Origin: Anadara kagoshimensis
Lineage: Eukaryota > Mollusca > Bivalvia > Arcoida > Arcidae
Assembly (NCBI GenBank): GCA_021292105.1
Contig: CM037867.1
Coordinates: 12,920,183 to 12,984,182 of the forward strand
Direction of reading: 5' to 3'
Length of the DNA stretch: 64,000 nucleotides
The notes beneath the pieces were generated by a model. The model was not told the DNA's origin. It worked only from the letters and a program-made list of their open reading frames with translations, and ran no database searches. The position numbers and the translations under genes were made by a program. Shown piece by piece: positions 22,510-33,163 of the stretch (the first letter of the stretch is position 1; every line of letters starts with the position of its first letter).

Positions 22510-22850
22510 AAACACAAATCACAATCCAGAAACATAGTAAAAAATTTGGAACTGACAAGTCAGGTTAGACACGTGAACTTCCACCAGGTAAGTAAGGCCG
22601 CGTGCTGCGGAAGGGTAAGCACCTCCTGTTTAGCTAGCTACATCCGCCACGTGTAAAAGGACCATGAAACTATGGGACCTCAAATATATCTATGGCAATC
22701 CTGAACACAATACTGTGATGACTTCCATAAAACCGTTTGAGGGCCTTGATAAGCCTAGGCTTGCAATATTCCTCAGTCAACAATTTATTTACAAGTAGCC
22801 TGCTTCCTTCCCATAGTGGGAACAAGCTCTGCCATAGCCTATTAATAAAA
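22510..22850 (-). mobile_element. P1 fragment, third of three in tandem
   Basis: A well preserved UTR ('gtaagcacctcctgtttagc', 22615-22634) and C-terminal part up to the 'ccatagcctattaata' block on the minus strand. It has lost the extreme tail and about 10 bp around 22660 next to the DVP stop. Plus-strand frames here are shadows. Confidence 0.8.
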
Positions 22851-23349
22851 CATTTGTTACGTTATAGGATGGCTGACAAACGATCCGTAGTTCATTTCGA
22901 GACGAGGCAGAATTTTTTTTTAGAGATTATTAAATTCTGTTAGGCTGAAGCACGTGACGGAAATCTGAAATTACCAATTCTAATGCCACTTGCGATGACC
23001 GGAATTTCCTCTAGATCTCTGCATTCATAATGGATCTGCCTTCTTTGGGTTAAAACAAAAAAGGAGAAAAGGGTAAAATTGTAATCGTTTATTTTGAGTG
23101 TTATCCGGCGAACAGTAAATGAAATGCACGCATAAAATCTGTGCCGTTTTTAAAAACAATGTTGCAAGAGCTGAAGGATAGGTAGGGATATATTATTGCA
23201 AATTATTCTGAAATAACTTGGTTTTTCGTGGAAACAAAATGTTCCGATAATTGAAGTATCTGAATTAAAACGTCAGTTTTAATTCCTGAGAATAATTTAC
23301 TTGCGCCAGATTTCAAAGAAACGAATAGTAGGTAGGAATATCGTCGACG
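22851..23349. other. Possible upstream relic of the transposase
   Basis: No clear coding signal. It may contain the worn N-terminal half of the transposase relic that becomes readable from about 23400. Confidence 0.3.
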
Positions 23350-23850
23350 ATGATACGAACGAATATTCTTCTCGCAGTGTTCAGAAGTGCTGGCAGTTTA
23401 ATGATTCTGGACTCCATTCAGCAAAGGAGAATGGCTAATTCAAGTACACAGAGGCACGAAAATGGTTTCATCCAGATTGTCCTTCTGCTTTTTTTAAGTC
23501 TAAATCACCAAATAAAGATTATTCTAATGAGCTATAATAATTTTATTTTAAATTGCTTACTAAAAACTAATTCTGAATCTTCCCGCTTCTTCCATCTTGT
23601 AATCGACAATGCAAGTTGCCACAATGTTCAGGTGAATAAATGTCTGACACAAGCACAACGGGAAGACTATATAAAGAGGTGATAAAGTCAAAACAACTTT
23701 GCCTTTACTGATGATTTAAAGAAGCCAGAACTGTTTCAACTATACGAACAAAATAAAGGAAAGCCGTGCTTCAAAATAAACGGATTAAAGGGGCACATCG
23801 TTATGTTCTATGATGATCTTTCGTTTATTATTTAATGGCATAATATGACC
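23350..23850 (+). pseudogene. IS630/Tc1-like DDE transposase relic
   Basis: Plus-strand pieces in several frames read ENGFIQ..., then FKSKSPNKDYSNEL (about 23497), then FFHLVIDNASCHNVQVNKC (about 23601-23644) and, after a frame change at about 23690, FAFTDDLKKPELFQLYEQNK. The VIDNASCHN block corresponds to the second catalytic Asp motif (DNAxYH) of IS630/Tc1-mariner-like transposases common in invertebrates. KKPEL and the following segment match the stretch before the final Glu, which is not found. In-frame stops occur at about 23534-23540, and the N-terminal half is missing, so it is dead. The element ends were not located; a LINE fragment lies immediately to the right. Confidence 0.65.
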
Positions 23851-23881
23851 CAGTTTTAATGCCTATTCTAAAGCATTATTA

Positions 23882-24167
23882 ACTTAACTTAGTCCTCTTC
23901 GTGCCTGGGGCACATAAGGCCTTTACCGAAGACCTCCATCTCTGTCTGTCGAGAGCCATCTGCTGTACTATGCCCCAAGTCCATCCCTGCTCCTTCATCT
24001 CTTTCTCAACTGATCTCCGCCATGTCTCCTTGGGTCTTCCTGTGTTTCTCTTTCCAGGTGGAGTCCATCTTAAGGCTACCCTTGGTATAGCTGATATTTC
24101 CATTCTAAGGACATGGCCGATCCACCTCCAGCGTTTCTCTTTAATCTGGTCCGATATGGACATTATA
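23882..24167 (-). mobile_element. 5'-truncated LINE, 12-bp TSD
   Basis: On the minus strand an open frame (24190-23879) encodes the C-terminal end of a non-LTR retrotransposon protein: KRWRWIGHVLRM, then GRPKETWRRSVEKEMKEQGW, then DRQRWRSSVKALCAPG. This is the usual end of several invertebrate LINE RT proteins. After CAPGTKRTK the stop overlaps a short taagt-taagt tail, as in LINEs with tandem-repeat 3' ends. The 12-bp direct repeat aaagcattatta flanks it (23870-23881 and 24168-24179), so the insert is 286 bp. The frame is intact because the insertion is young. The first 8-10 residues of the open frame come from the flank. Confidence 0.9.
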
Positions 24168-24179
24168 AAAGCATTATTA

Positions 24180-24574
24180 GAAATTAACAATTGTTTTCAC
24201 TTCAAGGTTTAATGAAATATAGATTCAAGAGACTTAACATTATTATTCAACTAGAAAGTATACTTGCGAGCAAGTGTATGCCTGTGTATCATTTCTCTCT
24301 CTGAAGTTTTATTCCTATTTATTGTCTTGCTGTCAAATGATAATAGAAGTATTACATGATTCTCATTGGTTGAAATCCAAGCAAAGTTGATTAACATCAC
24401 CTATACGCAATATCACAACATGTTGTTTTGGATGAGCCAATGGTATGTTGATTTAAAATTAATCCAAGCAATTACCCATGAAAAGTCACATTGAGATAAA
24501 TATTCAGTAACTAAATGCAACTACTATATCAAATTGAATAAGAAATCAACTCCAGGGATAACTGGCCATTAGTG
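24180..24574. other. A+T-rich stretch, no gene seen
   Basis: Nothing recognised. Confidence 0.4.
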
Positions 24575-25045
24575 ATGCAACTTCCCATAAAAAATGTAGG
24601 TTAAGGGTGGGGATATCGAAGTAAGTTCCTAGACCTACCTGTTCCCACCATCCTATTGGAATGACCCCTTTAGTATCAATCTATTCAAGTTGATGGCGAT
24701 CTTAACCGTTCAAAAGTTAGTACCCAGCCTCGTCCGTCCCCACAGTGTCTCTGGAATGACGTCATTGGTATTTTTGCAGTATTACTCTTTTCAACTTTTC
24801 AAACAAAACCTGAAAAGATATAGTTTCATAGTTGGATAGTAACCGTCTAAAAGTTATTACCAAACCCCGTCCGTCCAAACCCACCATCTGGAATGACTAG
24901 AATTGGATTTTCGTTAGCACTACTCTTTTCAACTTCTCAAACATAACCAGAAAACATATAGAGAAGGGTGGGGGACCTCATATGTTTAAAAGTTATTACA
25001 CTGCCCCGCCCATCCTCACCCTTTCCTGATACCCCCGGAAAAATT
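24575..25045. repeat. ~138-bp tandem repeat, about 3.5 copies
   Basis: The block 'aaaagttattacc...ccccgtccgtcc...ggaatgac...actcttttcaactt' recurs with the anchor aaaagtta at 24712, 24849 and 24988 (periods 137 and 139). A diverged partial unit lies to the left at about 24600. The units are more G+C-rich than their surroundings. No frame is kept across units, since 137-139 is not a multiple of three in phase. Confidence 0.75.
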
Positions 25046-25261
25046 TTGGAATACAGACTTGTACATCTCGGGTAGCTGATCTTGAATATATATATGGCTT
25101 TATAGTACAAAATATAGTATTAAAATTGATGATTATTGTTTTGAGTCTTCGCCCTCCTGCCTCTCCCCCAATGATTCCTCTAGAATTTAAATACCCATAA
25201 CAATAGTACAGGGACGTACCCTGAACATTTAAATGAGATTGATTGATGTGTTTAAGAAAAA

Positions 25262-25342
25262 ATGGCGGCCAAAAGCAGAAACAATAACAATAATAATAGT
25301 GGAGAACAAGAAACGGAAGAAAGCAATAAGTCTTCAAACTAG
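25262..25342 (+). CDS. Candidate 26-codon start exon (low confidence)
   Basis: ATGGCGG in good start context (preceded by aaaa) opens a 26-codon frame, MAAKSRNNNNNNSGEQETEE..., with a six-Asn run and a polar, acidic end before TAG. It lies 0.9 kb upstream of the Crypton relic and could be the worn start of that element's protein or a first exon. No splice donor or homology is evident, so it is offered only as a candidate. Confidence 0.2.
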   Translation: MAAKSRNNNNNNSGEQETEESNKSSN

Positions 25343-25852
25343 AAGACTTGATAAGATAAAGAAAAGAAAATTAAAGATGATCCATTGTCACACAATCGAG
25401 ATATCCATCCCAGGTCAAAATTGAGTGGTTGTTTGAATTGTTATATTTTGCAAACAAAACGTCTCTATGCTATGATCATAATTTAGGCAGACAACAAACG
25501 CAAGCAATAACCAGGTTTGCCATACTGTTCGAGGGAGATATGAAAACAAGTAATTTATTTTAAAAACTGCTAATAACACAAATTTACCAATAGTTTTCTC
25601 ACAAACGTCGATGATATGAACATGCTATGTTTTTGAAAAACAATTGTTCTAATAATGGAAAAGTTATTAAAATCGTTCTTTGCACAGACAAGGAATCAAA
25701 ATGGAGAAAATATTTCGTTCAAACACTAAAGTCTATAAGGAGTGACATCCAGGGGTAGGTTAATTTAGGTTAAATGTTTTTAAGTTGCATTTGATGTTAG
25801 CTTTTTATGAATTTCTATTTTATTTTTCCATACGTATATAAAATAATAAAGA
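25343..25852. other. A+T-rich stretch, no gene seen
   Basis: Nothing supportable. Confidence 0.4.
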
Positions 25853-25940
25853 GAGGGAGAAGTTGGTAACTCATTCGATAGAGAACTCGCCTACATTTTG
25901 AGAGACCATGGGTTCGATCCCCGGTCTGACTGATCCTGCA
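25853..25940 (+). repeat. tRNA-derived SINE head or tRNA pseudogene
   Basis: The B box gggttcgatcccc (25910-25922) is near perfect. The upstream 'gttggtaactcattcgat' resembles an A box and D-arm. The acceptor arms do not pair (left gggaga..., right ...tctgact), so it cannot be a working tRNA gene. It is best read as the Pol III promoter half of a SINE. Confidence 0.65.
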
Positions 25941-26154
25941 ATTTGTTTTTTCTATTCCAACTGTATAAACTGCATTTGCCATACTTTTACGTGTGTCATA
26001 TAGGATATATTATTTTATTACATTATGATATGATTTTACTCCGAGATCTTTGATTTGATTGCTTAAACTACTTGCCGCGCAACACCGTTTTTCATCATAA
26101 TGCACTCACTCTGGAACATGATAAAACATCATATTGCACAAATCTATCGTTGGA

Positions 26155-27620
26155 ACATACACGCGAAACAAGACAGCTCCTTCAGCAGACGATCGTATTG
26201 AAAACCTTTTTGCAGCTGTGGATGATGATCAATTGAAGAAAATAATTATTAATAAAATATTAAAAGATCCATAGGCTCGACAGTCAAAATGTTTAGAAAG
26301 TATCACTCAGAAAAGGCACTTCAAATTGAATTTAAATCATATGACGTAAAAACTTTGGACAATGTCCTGGGGAAATTCTACACCGAAATCAGGACAGAAG
26401 AAAGCTTATTGTACAAAAAGTCTTCATTACAGATTTTACGCCACAGCATAAATAGACATTTAGCAAACGAAAAAGATCTCGAAGTCATTAATGACAATGC
26501 TTTCAAAGAATCGAAGAAAATATTTTTGGCTGTCTGTAAAGATTTAACACGGCAAGGATATGATGGTGTGATGCACCATCCCTCGATAGTGTAAAATGTA
26601 CTCAATGTTTTGTTTGAATGATCCAAAGTCCTTACAAGTGGCGAATTGCTTGTGGTGTTATGTTGTAGTTTGGTCGCAGAGGCCGAGAAATTCTAAGACA
26701 CTTAAAAATCCAAAGATTTTGGTTATACTACTGATGGCGTGGGATTCAAGTATATGTTCATATCACGGATGAACTTACAAAGAACCATCAAGATGACACA
26801 AATTTAGCATCTGGCAGAATGTATGAAGTTATGGATATGAACAAATTCATTCATTATAGTAATTTTCATTTATTTACTCGATTTTTTTGCCCGTTCTATG
26901 TTTTTGTCTGGACTTGTCATTTATTGCTCATGTAATATTGATAAATTGCTAAGTACAAGTATTTCAGATGCAAACTTTTTTCTTTATTTCATTCACTCAT
27001 TGATTTGCTACTAGTAACAATTCCATTAATGGCATTTGCTTGTTCATTTGATTATTCACTCAAAATGCATTTAGGCCAAATTATCGGATTATTGTAAACA
27101 ACGTCCCAGCTAATTTTGCTGCGAATGTAAAAATATTTTAAAGTATTGAACTTGATATAAAACGTGTTTAAAAAGTTAAGTGAGATGTATAAATCAATTG
27201 TACACACAAACAACTCATAAATTTTGAAACAAATATATAAATCATGTGTAGCTCAACTCGTACTGAATTTTTAATTTTGTTTGTAGATAAAGATTACCTG
27301 CGTCCAGTTAAAACATTTGTACGTTATAAGAGGGAGTTGACCCCAAAGAGTGTGTCTTTTTTTTTCAAAGGCCCTCAGTTCATCCTAAAACAGATATTTG
27401 GTATGATTCTGCACCTGTTGGACCCAATCAGTTGGACAGTATGATGACAGTAATAATCAAAGCGTTTAATTTATTACAAATTTACATTAATCACAGTTTG
27501 CGAGCCACAACTGTCCATTTACTGAGTGTGACCGGGCACAAAAGTGAAACTAGTTTGAAAAGCTACACAGGGTATACTAGTATAATCATCTGTAGTTTCA
27601 GAAAGTTTAACACCACCTAA
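26155..27620 (+). pseudogene. Crypton-type tyrosine recombinase, decayed
   Basis: Successive plus-strand segments match the Crypton / KIAA1958-like recombinase family: SADDRIENLFAAVDDDQLKK (about 26188-26247); the open frame 26289-26594 with KSYDVKTLDNVLGKFYTEIR and the SLQILRHSINRHL and FKESKKIFLAVCKDLTRQGY core-binding domain; FGRRGREILR and ITDELTKNHQDD (about 26672-26800); DIWYDSAPVGPNQLDSMM (about 27398-27450); then NHSLRATTVHLLSVTGHKSE with SLKSY (27497-27585). The C-terminal part shows the H-x-x-R box (HSLR), the GH box and the candidate nucleophilic Tyr in SLKSY. Frameshifts and stops occur at about 26276, 26592, 26730 and 27400, and about 0.4 kb of unrelated sequence lies between 26830 and 27270. 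Cryptons integrate by site-specific recombination and lack inverted repeats, and no element ends were found. The pseudogene status is clear from the breaks. Confidence 0.85.
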
Positions 27621-27640
27621 CTGTGAAAATAATTCATGTG

Positions 27641-28716
27641 TGCTCATTTCTATAGAAAACACTGTTATTTGTACAAAACACAATGGATTTTGTTTTTAAG
27701 TGTAAAAGAAAATGAGATTGTTTCATTAACAAGTAATCAGGCTGAGTATCGAATTGTAAAAGCAATGGACAATGGCACTGCATTTGATGTTTAGCGTACA
27801 GTAGATGTGTCTTTCACTGTACAGTCTTTGGCTTCAGTTGAGAACAAAAATCCAACACAAGCATACTCAAAACTTCGCTAGTAGTAAAAGTTGTTCGCGT
27901 TAAAACGTTTACCAAAAAATAATTGTCTATTTGGTACTTATAAGTTTGTCTCTATATGGGGACGAGGTTTATAAAGAATGTCATACGCACGGGTGATATA
28001 GAGGTCATTGAAGTGTGAACGAGTTTTACCCGTGATTTAAAGGTGTTGTTTAAATCATTCTAGCCTGCGCTTTCCACGTTGATGGTCACGTTTCATTTCT
28101 TTAATGTTTATATAAAACTTTAATAATTTTGAAGTAAACAACAATTGGTTATAATTTCTACTGAGATACTTATAAAGTTTTCCAGAGAATGTTTCTTTAT
28201 CATACTTTTGGCGATAATTTTTTATCTCTGGTTTTTCATCCTAGTAAGTGTTTCAGTATATATTTGTGCTAGTGTTTAAGTTCATAGGAAAAAACAATAA
28301 CTAAAAAGGTTTTGTTTTTTATTTTGTAATAGTCGAACTGGTCATTGTATAGTATTAAAGTTATCTAATGTTATGTCGGTGACGTAATTATCAATAAATG
28401 CCGCCTTCTAATATATACCGCAAGGCTACATGCAAATTATAAGTGTTTTTCTTATTTTATTAAGTTTACTAATGTATAACATTAGACTATTCCTTCATTT
28501 GCGGTTATTTGCAATTATAGAAACCTAACGATACATTAATCCTAATAACGACACGTTGTTGTCGACGACAAAAACGTACATCTTAATAAAGATGACAGTG
28601 ACAATAGGTTTGGTGTCAAGAATGGGCCAAGAATAAAATATCTGACCAGGACGTTACATCTGGTGGAGGATACACAGTAGTTATTGTCATTAGAAGTCAT
28701 TTGTGGTTTACACGAG
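27641..28716. other. A+T-rich stretch, possible Crypton 3' flank
   Basis: No ORF or repeat was recognised. The beginning could be the non-coding end of the Crypton. Confidence 0.35.
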
Positions 28717-28785
28717 CAAATTACATATTATACCAGTGTTAATTTACAGTATTAGACGGTCATTTTGGAATACAAAATAATCCCT
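28717..28785 (-). repeat. Degenerate hammerhead unit
   Basis: Boundary 'attacatattataccagtg' and a minus-strand 'gtattccaaaatgaccgtc' relic. The cores are lost (no CTGATGA; GAAA changed). Confidence 0.7.
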
Positions 28786-28844
28786 AAATGTGATTCACTT
28801 TTTCAACGCCCGAAAAGGCAATTTCTGTCCATTGGATGAGAAAC

Positions 28845-29070
28845 CTATAACGCGTTAATGACAAGCATATCTGAGGTATCCGTACTGTCACAGACCTGCC
28901 CAAACAATTCCACCCTTGCTACATCAATGCTGTCTACGATCCCAGGCAAAAAAAAACTATTACTTAGCATAACTGCATTCAGAGCATCGGAAGTATATGC
29001 GAGATACACATATTCTCTGATGTGCTTCAAAACAAAACATAAGTACTGCTTTATCATCGTGTCCATGGTT
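28845..29070 (-). CDS. Unrecognised exon-like open frame (tentative)
   Basis: The minus-strand frame from 29066 encodes 73 residues (MDTMIKQYLCFVLKHIREYV... ending DMLVINAL) with protein-like composition, unlike the hydrophobic A+T-derived frames elsewhere. An AG acceptor-like site (gatattcag) lies about 20 nt upstream on the minus strand. The plus strand is also open over the same stretch, so openness alone proves nothing. No family is recognised. It could be a TE or host exon. Confidence 0.2.
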
Positions 29071-29619
29071 TTAGGCTTGTCTGGTCTGAATATCTACCAA
29101 GTCCATCTTTCTATCCATTAATTGTGTTATGACTGTGTCAAGGTACCAGTAAGTCGCGTCAGAACATTAGTGTTATCAAAACGGAGAAAAACGAGTTCAA
29201 ATTTGGGACTTTTAGAAATCATATTATTTTACATATTATAACAATTGTTTAACTTAGATTAGGTATATATTGATGAAAACAGTTTACTTATATAAAATTT
29301 ATGGATAAAACATGTTTTGGTTTTAAATTTGGGCAATTTAAATTTAGATTTATAACATTTCTGCATAAAGCAAGTATGAACCTGTTCAGAACAATACTGT
29401 TACTTGGAGATAAAACAGTTTGCTGGTATTTTTGTGTATATTAATAAAAAATCACTGGGGGTATTTGCTGTTAAATAAAATTTGATTAAAGTTTTAATCA
29501 AATTTCAAAATGTTTTAATTGAGATTATTACAAAACATTTGCGACAAAATTAACTTTTAAATCTGTTTACTAAGAATTTAAAATAATTTATTCTTTCAGG
29601 ATTTTTACCATTGCATTTC
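29071..29619. other. A+T-rich stretch, no gene seen
   Basis: Nothing recognised. Confidence 0.4.
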
Positions 29620-30775
29620 TAATTTCATTCCTTCCCCTGGCTTCCGACTCGAGATTTAGACCACAAGTAATTGTAAGCCTTCTTTTTTAAGCAATGTGTT
29701 GCTGTCAAATTAAAAACATTCATTTTTACTTTATAATAAAAGTTTGACATATTTGCCCTGGGGCAAATCAATACATTTCCCATATCAAAACATACAACAT
29801 CATCATCACTTCTGTCTCTGTCTCTTTCTATCTTTGTAAGTTCCTTTGAAATTGTATGACTTTCATATGTATGTTTGTCCTCTGCAGATATATTGCTTTT
29901 TATTGGGATATTTTGCCTCTTCACAAATGTCACACCTATCTTTTTTGGGGATAAAAGCTCTAAATTTTATTCTGTGTTGAATGTTTCTCTATAAACATGT
30001 AGTTTTTGTGGATACATATTTGACTTTCTACATTTCTCTGTATATAGTTTGTACATTTTGGAAAATGTCAAATGCGATTTTAGATATTTAGGACTTGAGT
30101 TTTCTCGATAAAAGTGCAAGAAAAGGCGCGGGAAAGAGTTATGTCTTTTGTAATAGTATCTTTTTCTTTCTGTGTTACATATAATTTTGTTTGTTTACCC
30201 CTCTTGTCATCTAATGATCCATATGAAAGAGGATTTTTTCTTTTAAAAAAAACCTCACTAGATTCTGCGTGGACTGATTTAAAGTGTAGATTACAGACCC
30301 TGACTCTCTTTTCCCCAACATCGAAGTAATACTGGATACTTTTTTTGTCTTTTTGATTTTTTACTGTCAGTTCTTGTCCTGTATTTATCTGGGTTTTCCC
30401 CCAAAGTTTTTCTGTAGATATGATTTTCATGGACCAAAACGACGAAAATATATGTGGACGTTCTTCTGAACTAATGCAAACAAAGCGCGCTTAAATTTGT
30501 ATTCACCCTCACAGTACTTTCTATACTTTAATTCGCTATCTAATATTGCTTTCCCTTTGTGAGTTTCATACGATAGACCAACTGCCTTTGTTTTTTAAAT
30601 ATATTACTATTCTAATTTTCTGTATTTCTTTGCCTTTTTCTTCCACTTGTTGGTTCTTTTTGTCCCTCGTTGATCATACTAGAAAGTTCATTTTTTGTCA
30701 AAATATTTGTGTCATCGCCTTCATTAGTTTTATTTTCTTTTTTTCGTTCATTTAATGTGTCCAATAAAAACAATA
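29620..30775 (-). pseudogene. Decayed member of an invertebrate multicopy CxxC gene family
   Basis: The minus strand reads, in order and with frame changes: KRQRNTEN (about 30690), GLSYETHKGKAI (about 30590), KYRKYCEGEYKFKRALF (about 30500), then the frame 30430-30080 with YYFDVGEKRVRVCNLHF and DDKRGKQTK, then LKFRAFIPKKDRCDICEE (about 29990-29935), and the frame 29933-29625 with CFDMGNVLICP and NFYYKVKMNVFNLTATH. This order (N-terminal RKR-N, a V-C-x-x-x-F segment, DKRGK, PKKDxCDxC, then a DxQ/P.xxxSxxYYKxKLxxxNxT-like block) is that of a repetitive family often annotated as uncharacterised, probably transposon-derived, protein in insects and molluscs. The name and mechanism are not known to me. 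A stop near 30680 and frame changes make it a pseudogene. Confidence 0.6.
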
Positions 30776-31524
30776 CAAAACTCTTTTTTTATTAGCCGTA
30801 CCACTACTAGTCGCGCAAGGACTGGACCTGATACGGAGAGTTGAATATACATACCTTGTATATAATATGTATATATCAATACATGTATAATAAAACACGT
30901 AAATAATTATAAAAATAATAATAATAATAAATAGTCAATATTCAGCAATTTTTTTTAAAAAGATGAGATGAGATTTAAAACAGTCGAACTTCCGAGAATA
31001 TTCGTTCTTATATAACGGTGCGCGACAAAGCCGAAAGCCGTACTATTTGAAGTACCAGAGCCATCGTTGATAGGGTAAACAAGATAGCAAGTTGGTTTGC
31101 TGTCTTGTTTTGGTTGGAGGCGTTCATTTAGTCGGTCACCAAACTATTCAATAAAAATAACAATAACTTTGTCGGCATAAACTAAAACGTCTTTTAAAGA
31201 TAAAGTGAATAAATAAAAATACAATTTTGGCATTACTCAAATCTACAGTTTCGGGCAAACTAGACGTCCCGATCTTGCCGACAAAACAGTATTATACATG
31301 AAAATGATTATATATCCGAAGAGTACGCTATAGGGGTGGTATAGGACCAAATAAAAAAACCGGCGAGGCGTATAAAATGAGAATGTGGCTTTTATGAGTC
31401 AACTTTTATGCAACACACGACGTGTTTTCACAACTTTGCAGTTAATTTGAAAAATAGTTTTCGAAAAAGAAATTAATCATATCTAACGAAAAAATATACA
31501 CAGCATTTTAAATTCTATTCATAA
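30776..31524. other. Non-coding stretch with (AAT)n and a hairpin
   Basis: Contains a short (aat)n run at about 30910-30930 and a near-perfect 14-bp hairpin at 31077-31110 (annotated separately). Otherwise unremarkable. Confidence 0.45.
31077..31110. repeat. Short inverted repeat (14-bp stem)
   Basis: aaacaagatagcaa (31077-31090) pairs with ttgctgtcttgttt (31097-31110) with one mismatch and a 6-nt loop. Not followed by a U-run on either strand. No role assigned. Confidence 0.7.
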
Positions 31525-32944
31525 ATGTATGAATATGGCCCTACATTACTGGCATGTCGAAATTTCAATACCAAGCTAACGTCTGAATTAGTACCAAATC
31601 GGCAGCTCAGGTTGACCTCTCGTTCCCAATATCTATCTCTTTCGGCAGCTTATCTATATCTTGGCCACTCGGCAGCCAAGTCTCGATACATTATTCCAGT
31701 CAGCTTGTCATTCACGGGTTATCCATTTCTTGACCACTCGGCACCAAGTTTTGACTTCTTTCTTAGCTCAGTGTTTAACTTTCGACTGGTCTGTACTATA
31801 TATAAGGCAACAATTCAAAAACTTTATTTGAATTAGCTAGCTAAGTAATATATTACAAGCTTCTCAGCTGTATATCTTAACAGCATTATCACACCATACT
31901 TTGATGAAAAATTAAATTATCATAAACGTAATCATTTAAATCCTACCTATTGCAGCCTTTTGATAGGGCATTATGAAAGTTATTTTATCAATGAGTGGTT
32001 TTATTGAATGTTATCGAGGGTCATATCACAAACCAATCACTGTACGCTTAATTGATGCCCTGTATTTATATTAGAAATTTCCCATATATCCTGAAAGGAT
32101 GTTTATAACTGACAAATCGAATTACTTACATACTAAACCACGCCCATTAACACTACCGGAAATAAACACATGGGTATGTCAAGTTACAATGAATACATAT
32201 CCATATTACGAAACATATGTACACTATCAATTTTATTTAGGTTTAGAAATTTTAAAAAAAAAAAAAATAAGAAAAAAAAATTATTGAAAAACGATACATA
32301 TGGAGTTACATATCTTTTATTAAAGTGCCATATGAACACAAATGATTTGGAAATTTATCATTTACATTAAAGTGGATTTGAATTTCCGCTGGAATTTACG
32401 ATTCAGATGATTGATTCTATTAGGAAAATTTATCATGGATTGGTGCGTCTGATATAACATATATCGATATTTCTTTTTTTAAATGGAAACTTTAACTTTA
32501 GCGATTTTAATTTCAACACGTGAGTGGAGTTTTTTTTTGGAAGTTTTACTTAAGGTAAGTTCCAATTTTAAATTATAAATTTATAAAAAGTCTTATTTAA
32601 AATTTAAAATATAGAAAGTTGAAGAGTACTTTTTGGAATTTGGAAACTTTGAATATAACAGACGAAACGGGTAAATTAGAAGACGGAACTCCCTGTCTTT
32701 GAGACTGGAAGGGCACCTGCTATAATATACTGTGTATTGTGGTCATAATACATGATACAGCTCTCAATAAACGGGTTGAAAATACGTCATACAACAACTA
32801 AACATAAATATGTAAATGATAATTTGTGTTGGTGCTCTATCTCTCTTTGTTAGAACGACTGTTAACTGATGCAAGATGAAAACACAACAGCATGTCAGAT
32901 TCCCATAGTCGCTAAATATTTGTATGTGTGCGTGTGTGTGGTAA
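31525..32944. other. Non-coding stretch with a local ~68-bp duplication
   Basis: The plus-strand 103-codon frame (31525-31836) results from a low-complexity region in which 'cttggccactcggcagcc' at about 31660 recurs as 'cttgaccactcggcacc' about 68 bp later. The end (31770-31800) resembles one arm of the foldback at 21057-21090. A-run and T-run tracts follow. No gene is supported. Confidence 0.45.
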
Positions 32945-33163
32945 TAATCTAAAGGGGGAAATTTTTGGGTGGGTAAAATTTTCGCTTATTCCGCGCTAAC
33001 GAAATTACCGCGAAAATTTTACCCACGCGAAAATGTCTACCATACAGGTTAATATATCATACACTCACTTATATTGGTAACGCGAAAATGACACCCACGC
33101 GAAATGCGAGATTTCAGAAATCGCGAAATTTTTACCCCGCGAAAATAATCACCTTTACAGTAT
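32945..33163. mobile_element. CGCGAAAA-rich foldback MITE, copy 3
   Basis: Alternating ttttcgc and gcgaaaa blocks ('ttaccgcgaaaattttaccc', 'ccccgcgaaaataatcacc') end in 'ctttacagta'. This is the same style as 20500-20710 and 21421-21628 but more diverged. The left end is uncertain. Confidence 0.6.

Noticed and set aside
24996-25337. 113-codon minus-strand frame rich in Tyr/Cys/Phe
   Set aside because: Its ends lie in a G+C-rich tandem repeat and in the antisense of an Asn-codon run. The composition is an artefact.
25853-25940. A functional tRNA gene
   Set aside because: The B box is good, but the acceptor stem does not pair and the anticodon arm is not convincing. A SINE head is the better reading.
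28858-29121. Plus-strand 87-codon frame
   Set aside because: Overlaps a more protein-like minus-strand frame, and neither has homology that I recognise. Only the minus one was kept, as a tentative exon.
30546-30755. Hydrophobic 69-codon plus-strand frame (possible membrane peptide)
   Set aside because: It is antisense to the Lys/Arg-rich N-terminus of the minus-strand CxxC-family relic.
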